From CAYGZL01 sp964354345 (GTDB lineage Bacteria; Chloroflexota; Anaerolineae; Anaerolineales; UBA4823), in the NCBI GenBank assembly GCA_964354345.1, contig CAYGZL010000016.1, forward strand, positions 1-64,000: 64,000 bases of DNA, in the 5' to 3' direction. The notes beneath the pieces were generated by a model, which did not search any database, was not told the origin of the DNA, and worked only from the letters and a program-made list of their open reading frames with translations. How positions within the stretch are numbered: the stretch's first letter is position 1; every line of letters begins with the position of its first letter. The position numbers and the translations under genes were made by a program. Of this stretch, positions 34,504 to 42,733 are shown piece by piece.

Positions 34504-36135
34504 ATGGCAGCCAAACAACTGTTATTCTCGGAAGAGGCACGCCGGCGTTTGTCGCGCGGTATGGAAACCCTGGCTACGGCTGTGGCCACGACCCTCGGTC
34601 CGAAGGGCCGCAATGTTGCCCTGGACAAGAAATTCGGTTCCCCCACCATCACTCATGATGGCGTTACAGTAGCGAAAGAAATTGAACTCGAAGATCCCTT
34701 CGAAAACATGGGCGCGCAGCTGCTCAAGGAAGCTGCGACCAAGACGAATGATATCGCTGGTGATGGCACCACTACTTCTACCGTCCTGGCGCACTCGATC
34801 GTCGTTGAAGGTATGAAAAACCTGGCCGCAGGCGCCAATCCGATGCTGCTCAAGCGCGGTATCGAAGCGGCAACCAAGGTTGTGGCTGAGAAAATCAACG
34901 AGCAGGCGATTGAGCTGACTACCAAGGCTGAGATCGCCAATGTGGCTTCGATTTCTGCCCAGGATCGTGTCATCGGTGATCTGATTGCCGATGTGATGGA
35001 CAAGGTTGGTAAGGATGGTGTGATCACCGTCGAAGAGTCCCGAGGTTTGGAATTCGAAACTGAATACGTTGAAGGTATGCAGTTCGACCGGGGTTACATT
35101 TCGGCGTACTTCGTCACCGACCTCGAGCATATGGAATCAGTGATTTCAGATGCCTATGTTCTGATCCATGACAAGAAAATTTCTGCAGCGGCTGATATCG
35201 TACCTCTGCTGGAGAAGCTCGTTCAGGTTGGTAAGCGTGACATCATTATCATTGCTGAAGATATCGATGGCGAAGCTCTGGCAACCCTGGTTCTGAACCG
35301 GCTGCGCGGCATGCTGAATGTTGTCGCAGTCAAGGCGCCTGGCTTTGGCGATCGCCGCAAAGCAATGCTGCAGGATATCGCCGTTCTGACGGGTGGCACA
35401 GTAATCTCTGATGAGACTGGCCGCAAGCTGGAGACTGCTACTATTCGCGACCTGGGTCGTGCTGAAAAAGTGGTCGTTACCAAGGACGACACCACGATTG
35501 TGGGTGGCCACGGCGATAGCGCGGGTATCAAGGGCCGCATTGAGCAGATCCGTGTCGAAATCGAGAAAAGCACCAGCGATTATGACAAGGAGAAACTGCA
35601 GGAGCGCCTGGCCAAGTTGTCGGGTGGTGTGGCAATCATTCGAGTTGGCGCTGCCACCGAGACTGAGCTGAAGGAAAAGAAGCACCGCGTGGAAGACGCC
35701 CTCTCGGCAACCCGTGCGGCGGTTGAGGAAGGCATCGTGCCAGGCGGCGGTGTAGCGTTGATTAATGCTATCCCAGCTCTGGCTGCACTCAAGATGGATG
35801 ATGAAGACGCGCAGATCGGCGTCAACATTGTCCGCAAAGCCTTGGAAATGCCTTTGCGCAAGATTGCTGAGAACGCGGGCAAAGATGGCTCGGTAATCCT
35901 TGAGACGGTTCGCCGTAAGCAGAAGGAAAAGAAAAACCTGCGCCTTGGTTACGATGTAATCAAGGAAGAGTACCTGGATATGGTTGTTGATGGCGTGATC
36001 GACCCAGCCAAGGTAACCCGCGGCGCTCTTGAGAATGCGGCTTCGATCGCGGCGATGATCCTGACCACCGAAGCATTGGTCGCCGATATTCCGGAGAAGG
36101 AAAAATCCGCTCCACCGCAAATGCCTGAGTATTAA
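34504..36135 (+). CDS. groEL: Chaperonin GroEL
   Basis: The 543-residue Hsp60 chaperonin. TTLGPKGRNVALDKKFGSP, NDIAGDGTTTSTVLA and VEEGIVPGGGVALINA are typical equatorial-domain ATP-site motifs. The C-terminus ends SAPPQMPEY and lacks the GGM-repeat tail that many GroELs carry inside the chamber. AGGAG lies about 10 bp upstream of the ATG. A palindromic repeat lies right after the stop and a strong terminator 60 bp later. Confidence 0.97.
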   Translation: MAAKQLLFSEEARRRLSRGMETLATAVATTLGPKGRNVALDKKFGSPTITHDGVTVAKEIELEDPFENMGAQLLKEAATKTNDIAGDGTTTSTVLAHSIVVEGMKNLAAGANPMLLKRGIEAATKVVAEKINEQAIELTTKAEIANVASISAQDRVIGDLIADVMDKVGKDGVITVEESRGLEFETEYVEGMQFDRGYISAYFVTDLEHMESVISDAYVLIHDKKISAAADIVPLLEKLVQVGKRDIIIIAEDIDGEALATLVLNRLRGMLNVVAVKAPGFGDRRKAMLQDIAVLTGGTVISDETGRKLETATIRDLGRAEKVVVTKDDTTIVGGHGDSAGIKGRIEQIRVEIEKSTSDYDKEKLQERLAKLSGGVAIIRVGAATETELKEKKHRVEDALSATRAAVEEGIVPGGGVALINAIPALAALKMDDEDAQIGVNIVRKALEMPLRKIAENAGKDGSVILETVRRKQKEKKNLRLGYDVIKEEYLDMVVDGVIDPAKVTRGALENAASIAAMILTTEALVADIPEKEKSAPPQMPEY

Positions 36136-36142
36136 AAATCAA

Positions 36143-36158
36143 CGGAACAGAAGTTCCG
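36143..36158. repeat. CGGAAC-N4-GTTCCG intergenic palindrome (perfect copy)
   Basis: CGGAACAGAAGTTCCG, 7 bp past the groEL stop. It has the same arms as the copies at 27732 and 36411. Confidence 0.75.
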
Positions 36159-36172
36159 GGTTGAGTTTGGTG

Positions 36173-36188
36173 CGGAATAGTAGTTACG
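36173..36188. repeat. Degenerate copy of the palindrome
   Basis: CGGAATAGTAGTTACG, 14 bp after the perfect copy at 36143. Each arm has one change. Confidence 0.5.
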
Positions 36189-36193
36189 TTTTG

Positions 36194-36224
36194 GCGGGGC
36201 GAAGGTTCTTCGCCCCGCATTTTT
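36194..36224 (+). terminator. Intrinsic terminator of groESL
   Basis: An 11-bp perfect stem GCGGGGCGAAG / CTTCGCCCCGC with a GTT loop, followed by ATTTTTG. Confidence 0.93.
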
Positions 36225-36251
36225 GATAGGGGCGTAACGCGCCAGCATGTT

Positions 36252-36280
36252 TTGACAAATCCGGTGGGGTATGTTAAAAT
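36252..36280 (+). promoter_or_regulatory. Promoter upstream of ribonuclease J
   Basis: TTGACA (36252-36257), 17 bp, TAAAAT (36275-36280), with an extended TG before the -10. The start near 36287 leaves a leader of about 174 nt before the ATG at 36461. Confidence 0.85.
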
Positions 36281-36286
36281 CCACGA

Positions 36287-36405
36287 TAATTGTACGGAAG
36301 TTTGATCCTGGCCGTTATTGCGGCCAATAAGATGTGGGAGTATGAAGTTTTTTCTGCAATGCAAAGCCCTGGCCTGGCAAACTCCTGGCAGGGCGTTTTA
36401 CTTTT
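36287..36405 (+). ncRNA. Candidate leader attenuator or small RNA ahead of ribonuclease J
   Basis: From the predicted start the RNA forms a small hairpin TGGCCG-TTATTG-CGGCCA (36309-36326). A second hairpin follows, closed by GCCCTG (36366-36371) and CAGGGC (36389-36394), then GTTTTACTTTT. This looks like an intrinsic terminator inside the leader, about 120 nt from the start. It could end a free small RNA or control read-through into the nuclease gene. I do not recognise an RNA family. Confidence 0.45.
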
Positions 36406-36410
36406 AATCG

Positions 36411-36426
36411 CGGAACTACAGTTCCG
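36411..36426. repeat. CGGAAC-N4-GTTCCG intergenic palindrome (perfect copy)
   Basis: CGGAACTACAGTTCCG, between the leader terminator-like hairpin and the start of the ribonuclease J gene. Confidence 0.75.
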
Positions 36427-36460
36427 GCAAGAACACAATAGTGAGTAAGGTTAAGTTTAC

Positions 36461-38143
36461 ATGAGTGAGTATAAGTTACGGATCATTCCCCTGGGTGGTT
36501 TGGGGGAAGTTGGAAAGAACATGATGGCTTATGAATACGGCGAAAATATTCTCGTCGTTGATACAGGCCTGATGTTCCCCGAAAACGATATGTTGGGGAT
36601 TGATTACATCATTCCCGATTTCCAATATTTAATCCAAAAACGCCATTGGGTGCGTGGGATCGTTATCACGCATGGGCATGAAGATCATACCGGTGCAATC
36701 ACCCACGTGCTGGAACAGATAAATGTGCCTATCTATGCGACCGCTTTAACCCGTGGGCTGATCGAAGCCAAGCTTTCAAGGGGAAGCCTGTTGAGTAAAG
36801 CGCAACTCAATACCGTCCAGGCAGGTCAGATGGTAAAGGCCGGTCCATTCCAGGTGGAGTTCTTCCATGTTTGCCACTCGATCCCTGATGGGGTTGGGTT
36901 AGGGATCACCACACCCGCAGGACTGGTGGTGCATTCTGGGGATTATAAGTTCGATCACACACCGGTAGACAGCTGGCCGACGGATTACAGCAAGCTGGCA
37001 GAATTTTCTAGCCGGGGAGTGCTGGCGCTGTTATCGGATTCAACCAATGCGGTCCGACCAAATTGGACGCCATCCGAGCGGGTGGTTGATGCAGCTTTTG
37101 ACGAGGTTTTTCGGACGGCTTCTGGACGAATCATCGTGGCTAGTTTTGCCTCGTTGATCTCACGGATGCAGCAGGTGGGGCAGGCTGCCCGACGCTATAA
37201 CCGCAGGCTGGCATTTGTTGGCGCAAGCATGGTCGATAATGCCAAGATTGCGCGCAAATTGGGTTACCTGGATTTGCCTGACGACCTGGTCATCCCGATA
37301 GATCAGGCATTACGTTTGAAAGCGAAAGAAGTTGTGTTGATGTGCACTGGCACCCAGGGTGAACCGAGTTCGATTATGGGTCGTCTATCGACAGGCACAA
37401 ATCGCCAATTCGACCTGCTGCCCGGTGATACGATTGTCCTATCTTCCCATCCGATCCCAGGAAACGAAGAGAGCGTCTATCGTACGATCAACCGGTTGTT
37501 CCGGCGGGGCGCCAATGTGATTTATGAGCAAATCGCGCCGGTGCATGTGTCTGGGCATGCCAGCCAGGAAGAAATGAAACTGCTCTTACACCTGGTCAAG
37601 CCTAAGTATTTCATACCTATCCATGGCGAACTGCACCAACTACACCAGCATGCCGGGATTGCTCGCCAGGTTGGCATCCCGAGTGAAAATATTGCGATTA
37701 TTGAAAATGGGCAGGTAATTCAATTTTCGAATGGAAAGATGCGTCTGGCTGAACGCGTGCCGGGTGGTTATGTTTTTGTGGATGGGGCTGGTGTGGGTGA
37801 TATTGGTCCAAGCGTCGTCAAGGAGCGTGAAGCTCTGGCCCGAGATGGCTTTGTATTAGTCAACCTGACTTTGAACCGGAATACCTGTCACCTGATTGGT
37901 GAGCCAGAAATTATTACGCGAGGCTTTATCTACGCACGAAATGGTGAAGACATCCTTACTTCAACGCGCCGGCTGGTGCGAGAAGTTGTCAGTTGTGGGG
38001 ATGAGGCCAGTGACAACGCCATTATCGCCAGTGCAGTCGCCGATGGCAGTCTCCAGGTGGATTTAGAGCAAGCAATTAAATCTTTTCTGTATAACAAAAC
38101 AAAACGTCGACCGATGGTTTTCGTAACACTCAGTCGGACATAA
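36461..38143 (+). CDS. rnj: Ribonuclease J
   Basis: A 560-residue 5'-3' exo- and endoribonuclease of the metallo-beta-lactamase/beta-CASP group, central to mRNA decay where RNase E is absent. It has the zinc motif HGHEDHTGA (residues 71-79), the beta-CASP insert with DSTNA and VHVSGHASQEEMK near residue 365, and the C-terminal domain beginning near VFVDGAGVGDIG. It is full length. The gene is alone, has a strong promoter and a structured leader, and converges with pcm. Confidence 0.95.
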   Translation: MSEYKLRIIPLGGLGEVGKNMMAYEYGENILVVDTGLMFPENDMLGIDYIIPDFQYLIQKRHWVRGIVITHGHEDHTGAITHVLEQINVPIYATALTRGLIEAKLSRGSLLSKAQLNTVQAGQMVKAGPFQVEFFHVCHSIPDGVGLGITTPAGLVVHSGDYKFDHTPVDSWPTDYSKLAEFSSRGVLALLSDSTNAVRPNWTPSERVVDAAFDEVFRTASGRIIVASFASLISRMQQVGQAARRYNRRLAFVGASMVDNAKIARKLGYLDLPDDLVIPIDQALRLKAKEVVLMCTGTQGEPSSIMGRLSTGTNRQFDLLPGDTIVLSSHPIPGNEESVYRTINRLFRRGANVIYEQIAPVHVSGHASQEEMKLLLHLVKPKYFIPIHGELHQLHQHAGIARQVGIPSENIAIIENGQVIQFSNGKMRLAERVPGGYVFVDGAGVGDIGPSVVKEREALARDGFVLVNLTLNRNTCHLIGEPEIITRGFIYARNGEDILTSTRRLVREVVSCGDEASDNAIIASAVADGSLQVDLEQAIKSFLYNKTKRRPMVFVTLSRT

Positions 38144-38164
38144 GGTTTATTGGGCTGAATACTG

Positions 38165-38190
38165 AGGCTATCCCTATAGCCTGGTTATTT
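38165..38190. terminator. Weak terminator between rnj and pcm
   Basis: AGGCTA-TCCCTA-TAGCCT (38165-38182), followed by an AT-rich tract on the plus strand. The stem is only 6 bp. Confidence 0.45.
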
Positions 38191-38851
38191 AATATTTATC
38201 TTCTTGCCAGCCATGCTGGCCGATCAGAGGCACAAATGCGACCGGGATGATGGCATCGTAAAGATATTTATTCCCCTGGCGTCGCCAACATTCCAGATAC
38301 TGGTTGCTGTGCGGTCCGACCGGAATTACCAGGCGGCCACCATCCGCAAGCTGATCGAGCAGCGATTGGGGTACCGCAGGGGCTGCAGCGGTGACCAGGA
38401 TTCCCTGGAAGGGCGCCTGGTCGGGCAATCCCAATGAGCCATCACCGACGTGAACCTGCACATTCGTCAGGTCCAAATCTTTCAGCACACGCCCAGCCAG
38501 GCGCGCCAGGTCAGCAAAACGCTCAACGGTGTGCACCTGCCGGGCTAGATGAGCCAGGATGGCTGCCTGATAACCTGAGCCAGTACCGATCTCCAGGATT
38601 TTTTCTTCTCCCTGTAGCTCTAGTAGTTGGGTCATTAACGCAACGATATAAGGCTGTGAAATAGTCTGCCCATTGCCAATCGGCAATGGGCCATCCGTGT
38701 AAGCCAGGTTACGGTACTCGGGGGGGACAAAGTTGTGGCGGGGGACAATCCGCATCGTCTCCAGTACGCGGGCACTGCGAATGTCGCGGCCGCGGAGCTG
38801 GTATTTCACCATCTCCTCCCGGGCAGAGAGAAATAAATCGTCTTCGTTCAC
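38189..38851 (-). CDS. pcm: Protein-L-isoaspartate O-methyltransferase
   Basis: A 220-residue repair enzyme that methylates isoaspartyl residues. It has QLRGRDIRSARVLETMRIVPRHNFVP, the PIGNGQTISQPYIVALM signature and motif I ILEIGTGSGYQAAILAHL. The GTG at 38851 is chosen because it overlaps the stop of the M42 peptidase gene by four bases (GTGA) and has GGAGG upstream. The longer TTG/GTG frame would only run into that gene. It is coupled to the peptidase. Confidence 0.92.
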   Translation of the reverse strand: MNEDDLFLSAREEMVKYQLRGRDIRSARVLETMRIVPRHNFVPPEYRNLAYTDGPLPIGNGQTISQPYIVALMTQLLELQGEEKILEIGTGSGYQAAILAHLARQVHTVERFADLARLAGRVLKDLDLTNVQVHVGDGSLGLPDQAPFQGILVTAAAPAVPQSLLDQLADGGRLVIPVGPHSNQYLECWRRQGNKYLYDAIIPVAFVPLIGQHGWQEDKY

Positions 38852-39906
38852 ACAGTCACTTCCTCCAGCAAATAGGCTAACAACCACCGTGTTGTCGCTT
38901 CTAAGGCCTCTATGTGAGTACGCTCGTAGTTGTGGGAGGCATCTACGCCGGGACCGATCAAAGCGACAGCTACATCCCCGCCAGCGCGCCAGTAAGCCTC
39001 GCCATCCGAGCCATAATAGGGATAGATATCCACTTTATACGGAATCTTATGTTGTTCAGCTAAATAGCGCAGGCGTTGACTGAAACCGTGGTGGTAAGGG
39101 CCGCCAGAGTCTTTAACACACAATGTTGTGCTAAATTCATCAGAAGTCTGCCCGTCGCCGACCGCCGCCATATCAACGGTGAGTAACTCGGTCAGGTCAC
39201 CTGGTAGGCCGGTCGCCGCGCCATGCCCCACTTCTTCATAATTGGAGACCAGGATTGTCGTGGTTTGCATTGGCTGTAAACCAGCTTCCTGTAGGGATTT
39301 AACCGCGGCCAGGATACAGGCGACGCAGGCTTTATCATCCAGATGCCTGGAGCGAACGAAGCCGTTGGTGATCTCAACCCGCGGATCGAAAGCCACAAAA
39401 TCGCCAACTGCAATGCCCAGGGCGCGAGTTTCGTCAGCCGAGGTGGTACGAGCGTCCAGGCGCACTTCCATGGTATCATCTTCGCGTTTCAGTTCATTGA
39501 CCTGGGCGCTATAGACATGCGACGAGGCTTTGGTCAGCAACAGTGCCCCGCGCACCTTGTTACCCACCCGGGTAAAAACTGTACACCCCTCACCTTCGAC
39601 CGTATTCCAGGCATAACCGCCGATTTTGGTCAGTTTCAGGCGCCCATTAGACTTAATCTCCTTGACCATCGCACCTAAGGTATCAATGTGAGCGGTCATG
39701 GCGCGCGGGGCGTCAGTGCGCTGCCCCGGCCAGACAGCCACCAGCGCCCCTTTGCGCGTGCGAGTTAGTTGTAAGGTCGAGAAAGCCTGCAAGGCCTGTT
39801 CCGTAAAGGAAATTGCTTGCTCTGTGTAGCCAGTCGGGCTGGGGATATTCAGTAAATCCTTGAGGAAAGTAATCAGGTAGGTGGTATCAACGGGGGGAAG
39901 GGACAT
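38848..39906 (-). CDS. M42-family aminopeptidase
   Basis: A 352-residue metallopeptidase related to glutamyl aminopeptidases and the TET enzymes. The metal and catalytic positions are present: TAHIDT, RHLDDKACVA, SNYEEVGHGA (the Glu pair), VDMAAVGDG and a late SHNYERTH. It is cytoplasmic and presumably trims peptides. A four-base overlap with pcm implies coupled translation, so peptide turnover and damaged-protein repair are linked here. Confidence 0.9.
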   Translation of the reverse strand: MSLPPVDTTYLITFLKDLLNIPSPTGYTEQAISFTEQALQAFSTLQLTRTRKGALVAVWPGQRTDAPRAMTAHIDTLGAMVKEIKSNGRLKLTKIGGYAWNTVEGEGCTVFTRVGNKVRGALLLTKASSHVYSAQVNELKREDDTMEVRLDARTTSADETRALGIAVGDFVAFDPRVEITNGFVRSRHLDDKACVACILAAVKSLQEAGLQPMQTTTILVSNYEEVGHGAATGLPGDLTELLTVDMAAVGDGQTSDEFSTTLCVKDSGGPYHHGFSQRLRYLAEQHKIPYKVDIYPYYGSDGEAYWRAGGDVAVALIGPGVDASHNYERTHIEALEATTRWLLAYLLEEVTV

Positions 39907-39950
39907 TTACTGACCTTTTGGAGAAATTTATCTTTTTCAGCGGAATATTG

Positions 39951-39966
39951 CGAAACAGTAGTTCCA
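39951..39966. repeat. Degenerate copy of the palindrome
   Basis: CGAAACAGTAGTTCCA, in the 63-bp gap between the Nramp gene and the M42 peptidase gene. It differs at one base in each arm. Confidence 0.5.
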
Positions 39967-39969
39967 TTC

Positions 39970-41235
39970 TCAGACCGTGGCCAGCACTCCTGGGAATACT
40001 GAGGTAATAACCAGGATCGTGGCCAGGAAGATTAACAGGATAACAGTTATCCAGGCAATCAGGTTGAAAACGCGGCTATTCACATAATTGCCCATCAGAC
40101 CGCGGTCATTGATCAGGCGGAGCATTGAAATTAAGATAACCGGTAACAGCACGCCGTTCATGGTCTGGCTGGCCAGCATGGTATCGATCAGGGAGCGGAT
40201 CGGCAGCAGGATAATCGCCGCCCCGATGACGATTAAAGCAGTGAAGATGCCGAAAAAGATGGGGGCTTCGTTTATATTGCGGCTCAGACTGGATTCCCAA
40301 CCAAAGGCTTCACAAACTGAATAGGAAGTGGAAAGCGGTAGAATTGCTGCTGAAAAGAGCGAGGCGTTCAGCAAGCCAAGAGCAAACAGAACTTCAGCGT
40401 ATTTCCCCGCCAACGGTCCCAGCGCAATCGCAGCATCTTTAGCTGACTGAATTTGAATACCTGCGCGGAAGATCGTCGCTGAGCAGGCAATCATGATGAA
40501 ACACGCCACGGCAACGGCAAACAACGAACCGATGATGACATCAATCCGTTCGTAGCCATAATCTTTGGTTTTCAGACCTTTATCAACAATCGAGGATTGC
40601 TGGTAGAACTGCATCCAAGGAGCGATCGTTGTGCCGATTATGGTCACAAAGATCGTTACATAACCGGCGTTGAAGTGAAAGCTGGGTGTGCGCACCGCCA
40701 GGCCAATATCGGACCAGATGGGTTGGGCCAGAAAGCCGGAGGCGATATAGGTCAGGTAAATGGCGCTGGCAATCAAGAATACGCGCTCGATGACTCTATA
40801 ATTGGCGCGAGTAATTAAAAACCAGACAATTACCGCTGCAACGGGCACCGAGATAAATTTACTAACCCCGAAGATTTCCATACTGGCTGCCACACCGGCG
40901 AATTCGGATACCGTGTTGGCCAGGTTGACAAAGACGAGTAAGCCCAGCAGCAGCGCCGTCCAACGGACTCCCAGGGTTTCGCGGATCAGATCAGCCAGAC
41001 CTTTGCCCGTGACTACACCCAGGCGGGCGCTCATCTCTTGAACGATGATCAAGGCCAATGCTACCAAAGGCATCATCCATAACAGGGTATATCCGTAATG
41101 CGCGCCCGCGACCGAATATGTGGTGATTCCGCCCGCGTCGTTATCAACATTGGCGGTGATGATGCCAGGGCCGACTACCGCCAGCAATAAGGCCAAACGG
41201 GTTCGATAGGGTTTAAGACGCGCCCAAATGTTCAC
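39970..41235 (-). CDS. Nramp-family transporter, variant metal site (probable Mg2+ type)
   Basis: A 421-residue membrane protein with about 11 helices. Helix 1 reads GPGIITANVDNDAGGITTYS: the Asp of the Nramp DPGN motif is kept, but Pro is Ala and Asn is Gly. Helix 6 reads GTTIAPWMQFYQQ where Mn/Fe Nramps have an MPH motif, so the soft metal ligand Met is Ala and His is Trp. These changes, and the MgtE-type sensor encoded 17 bp upstream, suggest a magnesium carrier of the NRMT type rather than Mn/Fe uptake. The GTG at 41235 is preferred because GAGG lies 6 bp upstream; the in-frame TTG at 41250 has nothing. Substrate is inferred. Confidence 0.85.
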   Translation of the reverse strand: MNIWARLKPYRTRLALLLAVVGPGIITANVDNDAGGITTYSVAGAHYGYTLLWMMPLVALALIIVQEMSARLGVVTGKGLADLIRETLGVRWTALLLGLLVFVNLANTVSEFAGVAASMEIFGVSKFISVPVAAVIVWFLITRANYRVIERVFLIASAIYLTYIASGFLAQPIWSDIGLAVRTPSFHFNAGYVTIFVTIIGTTIAPWMQFYQQSSIVDKGLKTKDYGYERIDVIIGSLFAVAVACFIMIACSATIFRAGIQIQSAKDAAIALGPLAGKYAEVLFALGLLNASLFSAAILPLSTSYSVCEAFGWESSLSRNINEAPIFFGIFTALIVIGAAIILLPIRSLIDTMLASQTMNGVLLPVILISMLRLINDRGLMGNYVNSRVFNLIAWITVILLIFLATILVITSVFPGVLATV

Positions 41236-41252
41236 GTTGCACCTCGACAATA

Positions 41253-42509
41253 CTAATGGTATAAGCGCGGTAAGCGTTTCTTCCAGGCGGTGGGGATGAT
41301 CTTATCCAGGGCATCATCGGCGGTGACGATGCCATGCAACCGTTTCTCACTATCAACGACCGGGAGCGCCAATAAATTGTACTTGGAGATCATCTGGGCG
41401 CAGTCTTCCTGACTGTCGAGCAGGTTGGCGCTAACTAAACGAGTTGACATAAATTCTGTTACCTTCGTCTGTGGTTGAGCTAAGACCAGCTCGCGCAGTG
41501 AGAAAACACCCACCAGGCACCCTTCTTCGTCTTGCACGTAGATATAAAAGATTGTTTCAGCTTCATTGGCGGTTTCGCGCAGGATTTTCAAAACCTCCTC
41601 AGCGGTCAGGTCAGGGCGAACTGCCTGAAATTCCGTGGTCATAATGCCGCCTGCCGAATCCTCTGGGTAGGTCAGGAGTTTACGGACATCCTGGGCATCC
41701 TCATCCTCCATCAAATCTAATAGCTCCTGGCTACGATCTTCGGGCAGTTCGGCCAGCAGGTCAGCGGCCTCATCTGGTGACATCTCTTCCAGAACATCGG
41801 CTACGCGCTCGTTGGGCATTTGTTCTACCAGGCTGGCTTGAAATTCAGGTTCGACCTCTTCGAGTGTTTCGGCTACCGTTTCAATATCCAGGGATTCAAG
41901 TAGTTTATTGCTCTCCGGGCGGCTCAGGTCGCTGAGGATTTCGGCCAGGTCAGCCGGGTGTAGCTCAGCCATCCTTGCGCCAGGTACTTTTAGGCGCATG
42001 GGTTGGTCGCTCTCCAGCAGCTCCACGTTATCCCAGGAGATCATTCCAACCGCCGCGCCCGGTTGGACATTTTGCTCCAGGCGCCTGGAAAGGTGTTTCA
42101 ATCCCAGCCGGCGTAAGATACCCCGTGCGCTTACGTCTACATTTGCCACATACATATTTCCCTCAATGCGCGTGAGCTCCAGGTCATTCACGCGCACAAC
42201 CCGTACGCCGTCTATATCAATAATTTGTTTATCCAGGACATCGCGCATGAGCAGGAGATCGCTGGCCTCAGGCTGATAAGGTTGGATTTCCTTCAGGCGC
42301 TTGTTAAGGGGGATGGCGGGCGCCAGAAGCACAGCAACATCTGAATAGGGGATATAAACCAGTCCTGCCTTGGTTTTAACTTCAATGGCTACAACCTTTG
42401 GATGAGGAATACCGCCTTGTGATGTAGCCAGCAAGTCCTTCAATGTTCCCACCCGTTCGCCGTCCAGGTCGGTTACGGATTTTCCGATTAGTTGGCTGAT
42501 GTATGGCAT
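41253..42509 (-). CDS. Soluble MgtE-type sensor: PRC-barrel, MgtE N domain and CBS pair
   Basis: A 418-residue protein with no membrane segment. Residues 1-90 look like a PRC-barrel (IGKSVTDLDGERVGTLKDLL), with a second such unit at about 95-165. The MgtE intracellular N domain follows (LHPADLAEILSDLSRPESNK, EMSPDEAADLLAELPEDRSQ, with many acidic residues that bind Mg2+ in MgtE). Two CBS motifs follow (TYPEDSAGGIMTTEFQAV, VTEFMSTRLVSANLLD). The MgtE membrane pore is absent. Placed just before the variant Nramp gene, it is probably the Mg2+-sensing gate or regulator of that carrier. AGGGATTCT precedes the ATG. Confidence 0.88.
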   Translation of the reverse strand: MPYISQLIGKSVTDLDGERVGTLKDLLATSQGGIPHPKVVAIEVKTKAGLVYIPYSDVAVLLAPAIPLNKRLKEIQPYQPEASDLLLMRDVLDKQIIDIDGVRVVRVNDLELTRIEGNMYVANVDVSARGILRRLGLKHLSRRLEQNVQPGAAVGMISWDNVELLESDQPMRLKVPGARMAELHPADLAEILSDLSRPESNKLLESLDIETVAETLEEVEPEFQASLVEQMPNERVADVLEEMSPDEAADLLAELPEDRSQELLDLMEDEDAQDVRKLLTYPEDSAGGIMTTEFQAVRPDLTAEEVLKILRETANEAETIFYIYVQDEEGCLVGVFSLRELVLAQPQTKVTEFMSTRLVSANLLDSQEDCAQMISKYNLLALPVVDSEKRLHGIVTADDALDKIIPTAWKKRLPRLYH

Positions 42510-42533
42510 AGAATCCCTCCCGCGAATTAAATT

Positions 42534-42579
42534 CCAATAATATTGGCGGTATTTTTATTTTACAGCCAACCAGGTTGGC
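42534..42579 (-). promoter_or_regulatory. Two CCAA-N5-TTGG palindromes upstream of the Mg operon
   Basis: CCAATAATATTGG (42534-42546) and GCCAACCAGGTTGGC (42565-42579) share CCAA-N5-TTGG. Their centres are 32 bp apart, about three helical turns, and both lie within 70 bp of the sensor gene start. They look like paired operator sites. No regulator gene is adjacent. The second hairpin is followed on the plus strand by T8, so it might instead act as a terminator. Confidence 0.5.
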
Positions 42580-42603
42580 CTATTTTTTTTATTGAACAAA
42601 TAA

Positions 42604-42619
42604 CAGAACTACTGTATCG
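42604..42619. repeat. Degenerate copy of the palindrome
   Basis: CAGAACTACTGTATCG, near the divergent control region of the Mg operon and trpS. It has one changed base in the left arm and two in the right arm. Confidence 0.35.
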
Positions 42620-42721
42620 TAGTGCGTCTTCTAATGTTAGCACTGATGCGAAGGTTCGTCAATTTGACAAATATCCTTGATTGGTGAGTCGCAGACGGGT
42701 CTGGATTTCCATGCAATGTGG

Positions 42722-42727
42722 TATAAT
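42722..42727 (+). promoter_or_regulatory. -10 box of the trpS leader
   Basis: TATAAT preceded by TGG, an extended -10. The -35 region is poor. The expected start is near 42734. Confidence 0.6.
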
Positions 42728-42733
42728 ATTTAC

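Noticed and set aside
38188..38887. Longer start for pcm inside the M42 peptidase gene
   Set aside because: The GTG at 38851 gives a GTGA overlap and has GGAGG upstream; the extension has no Pcm similarity.
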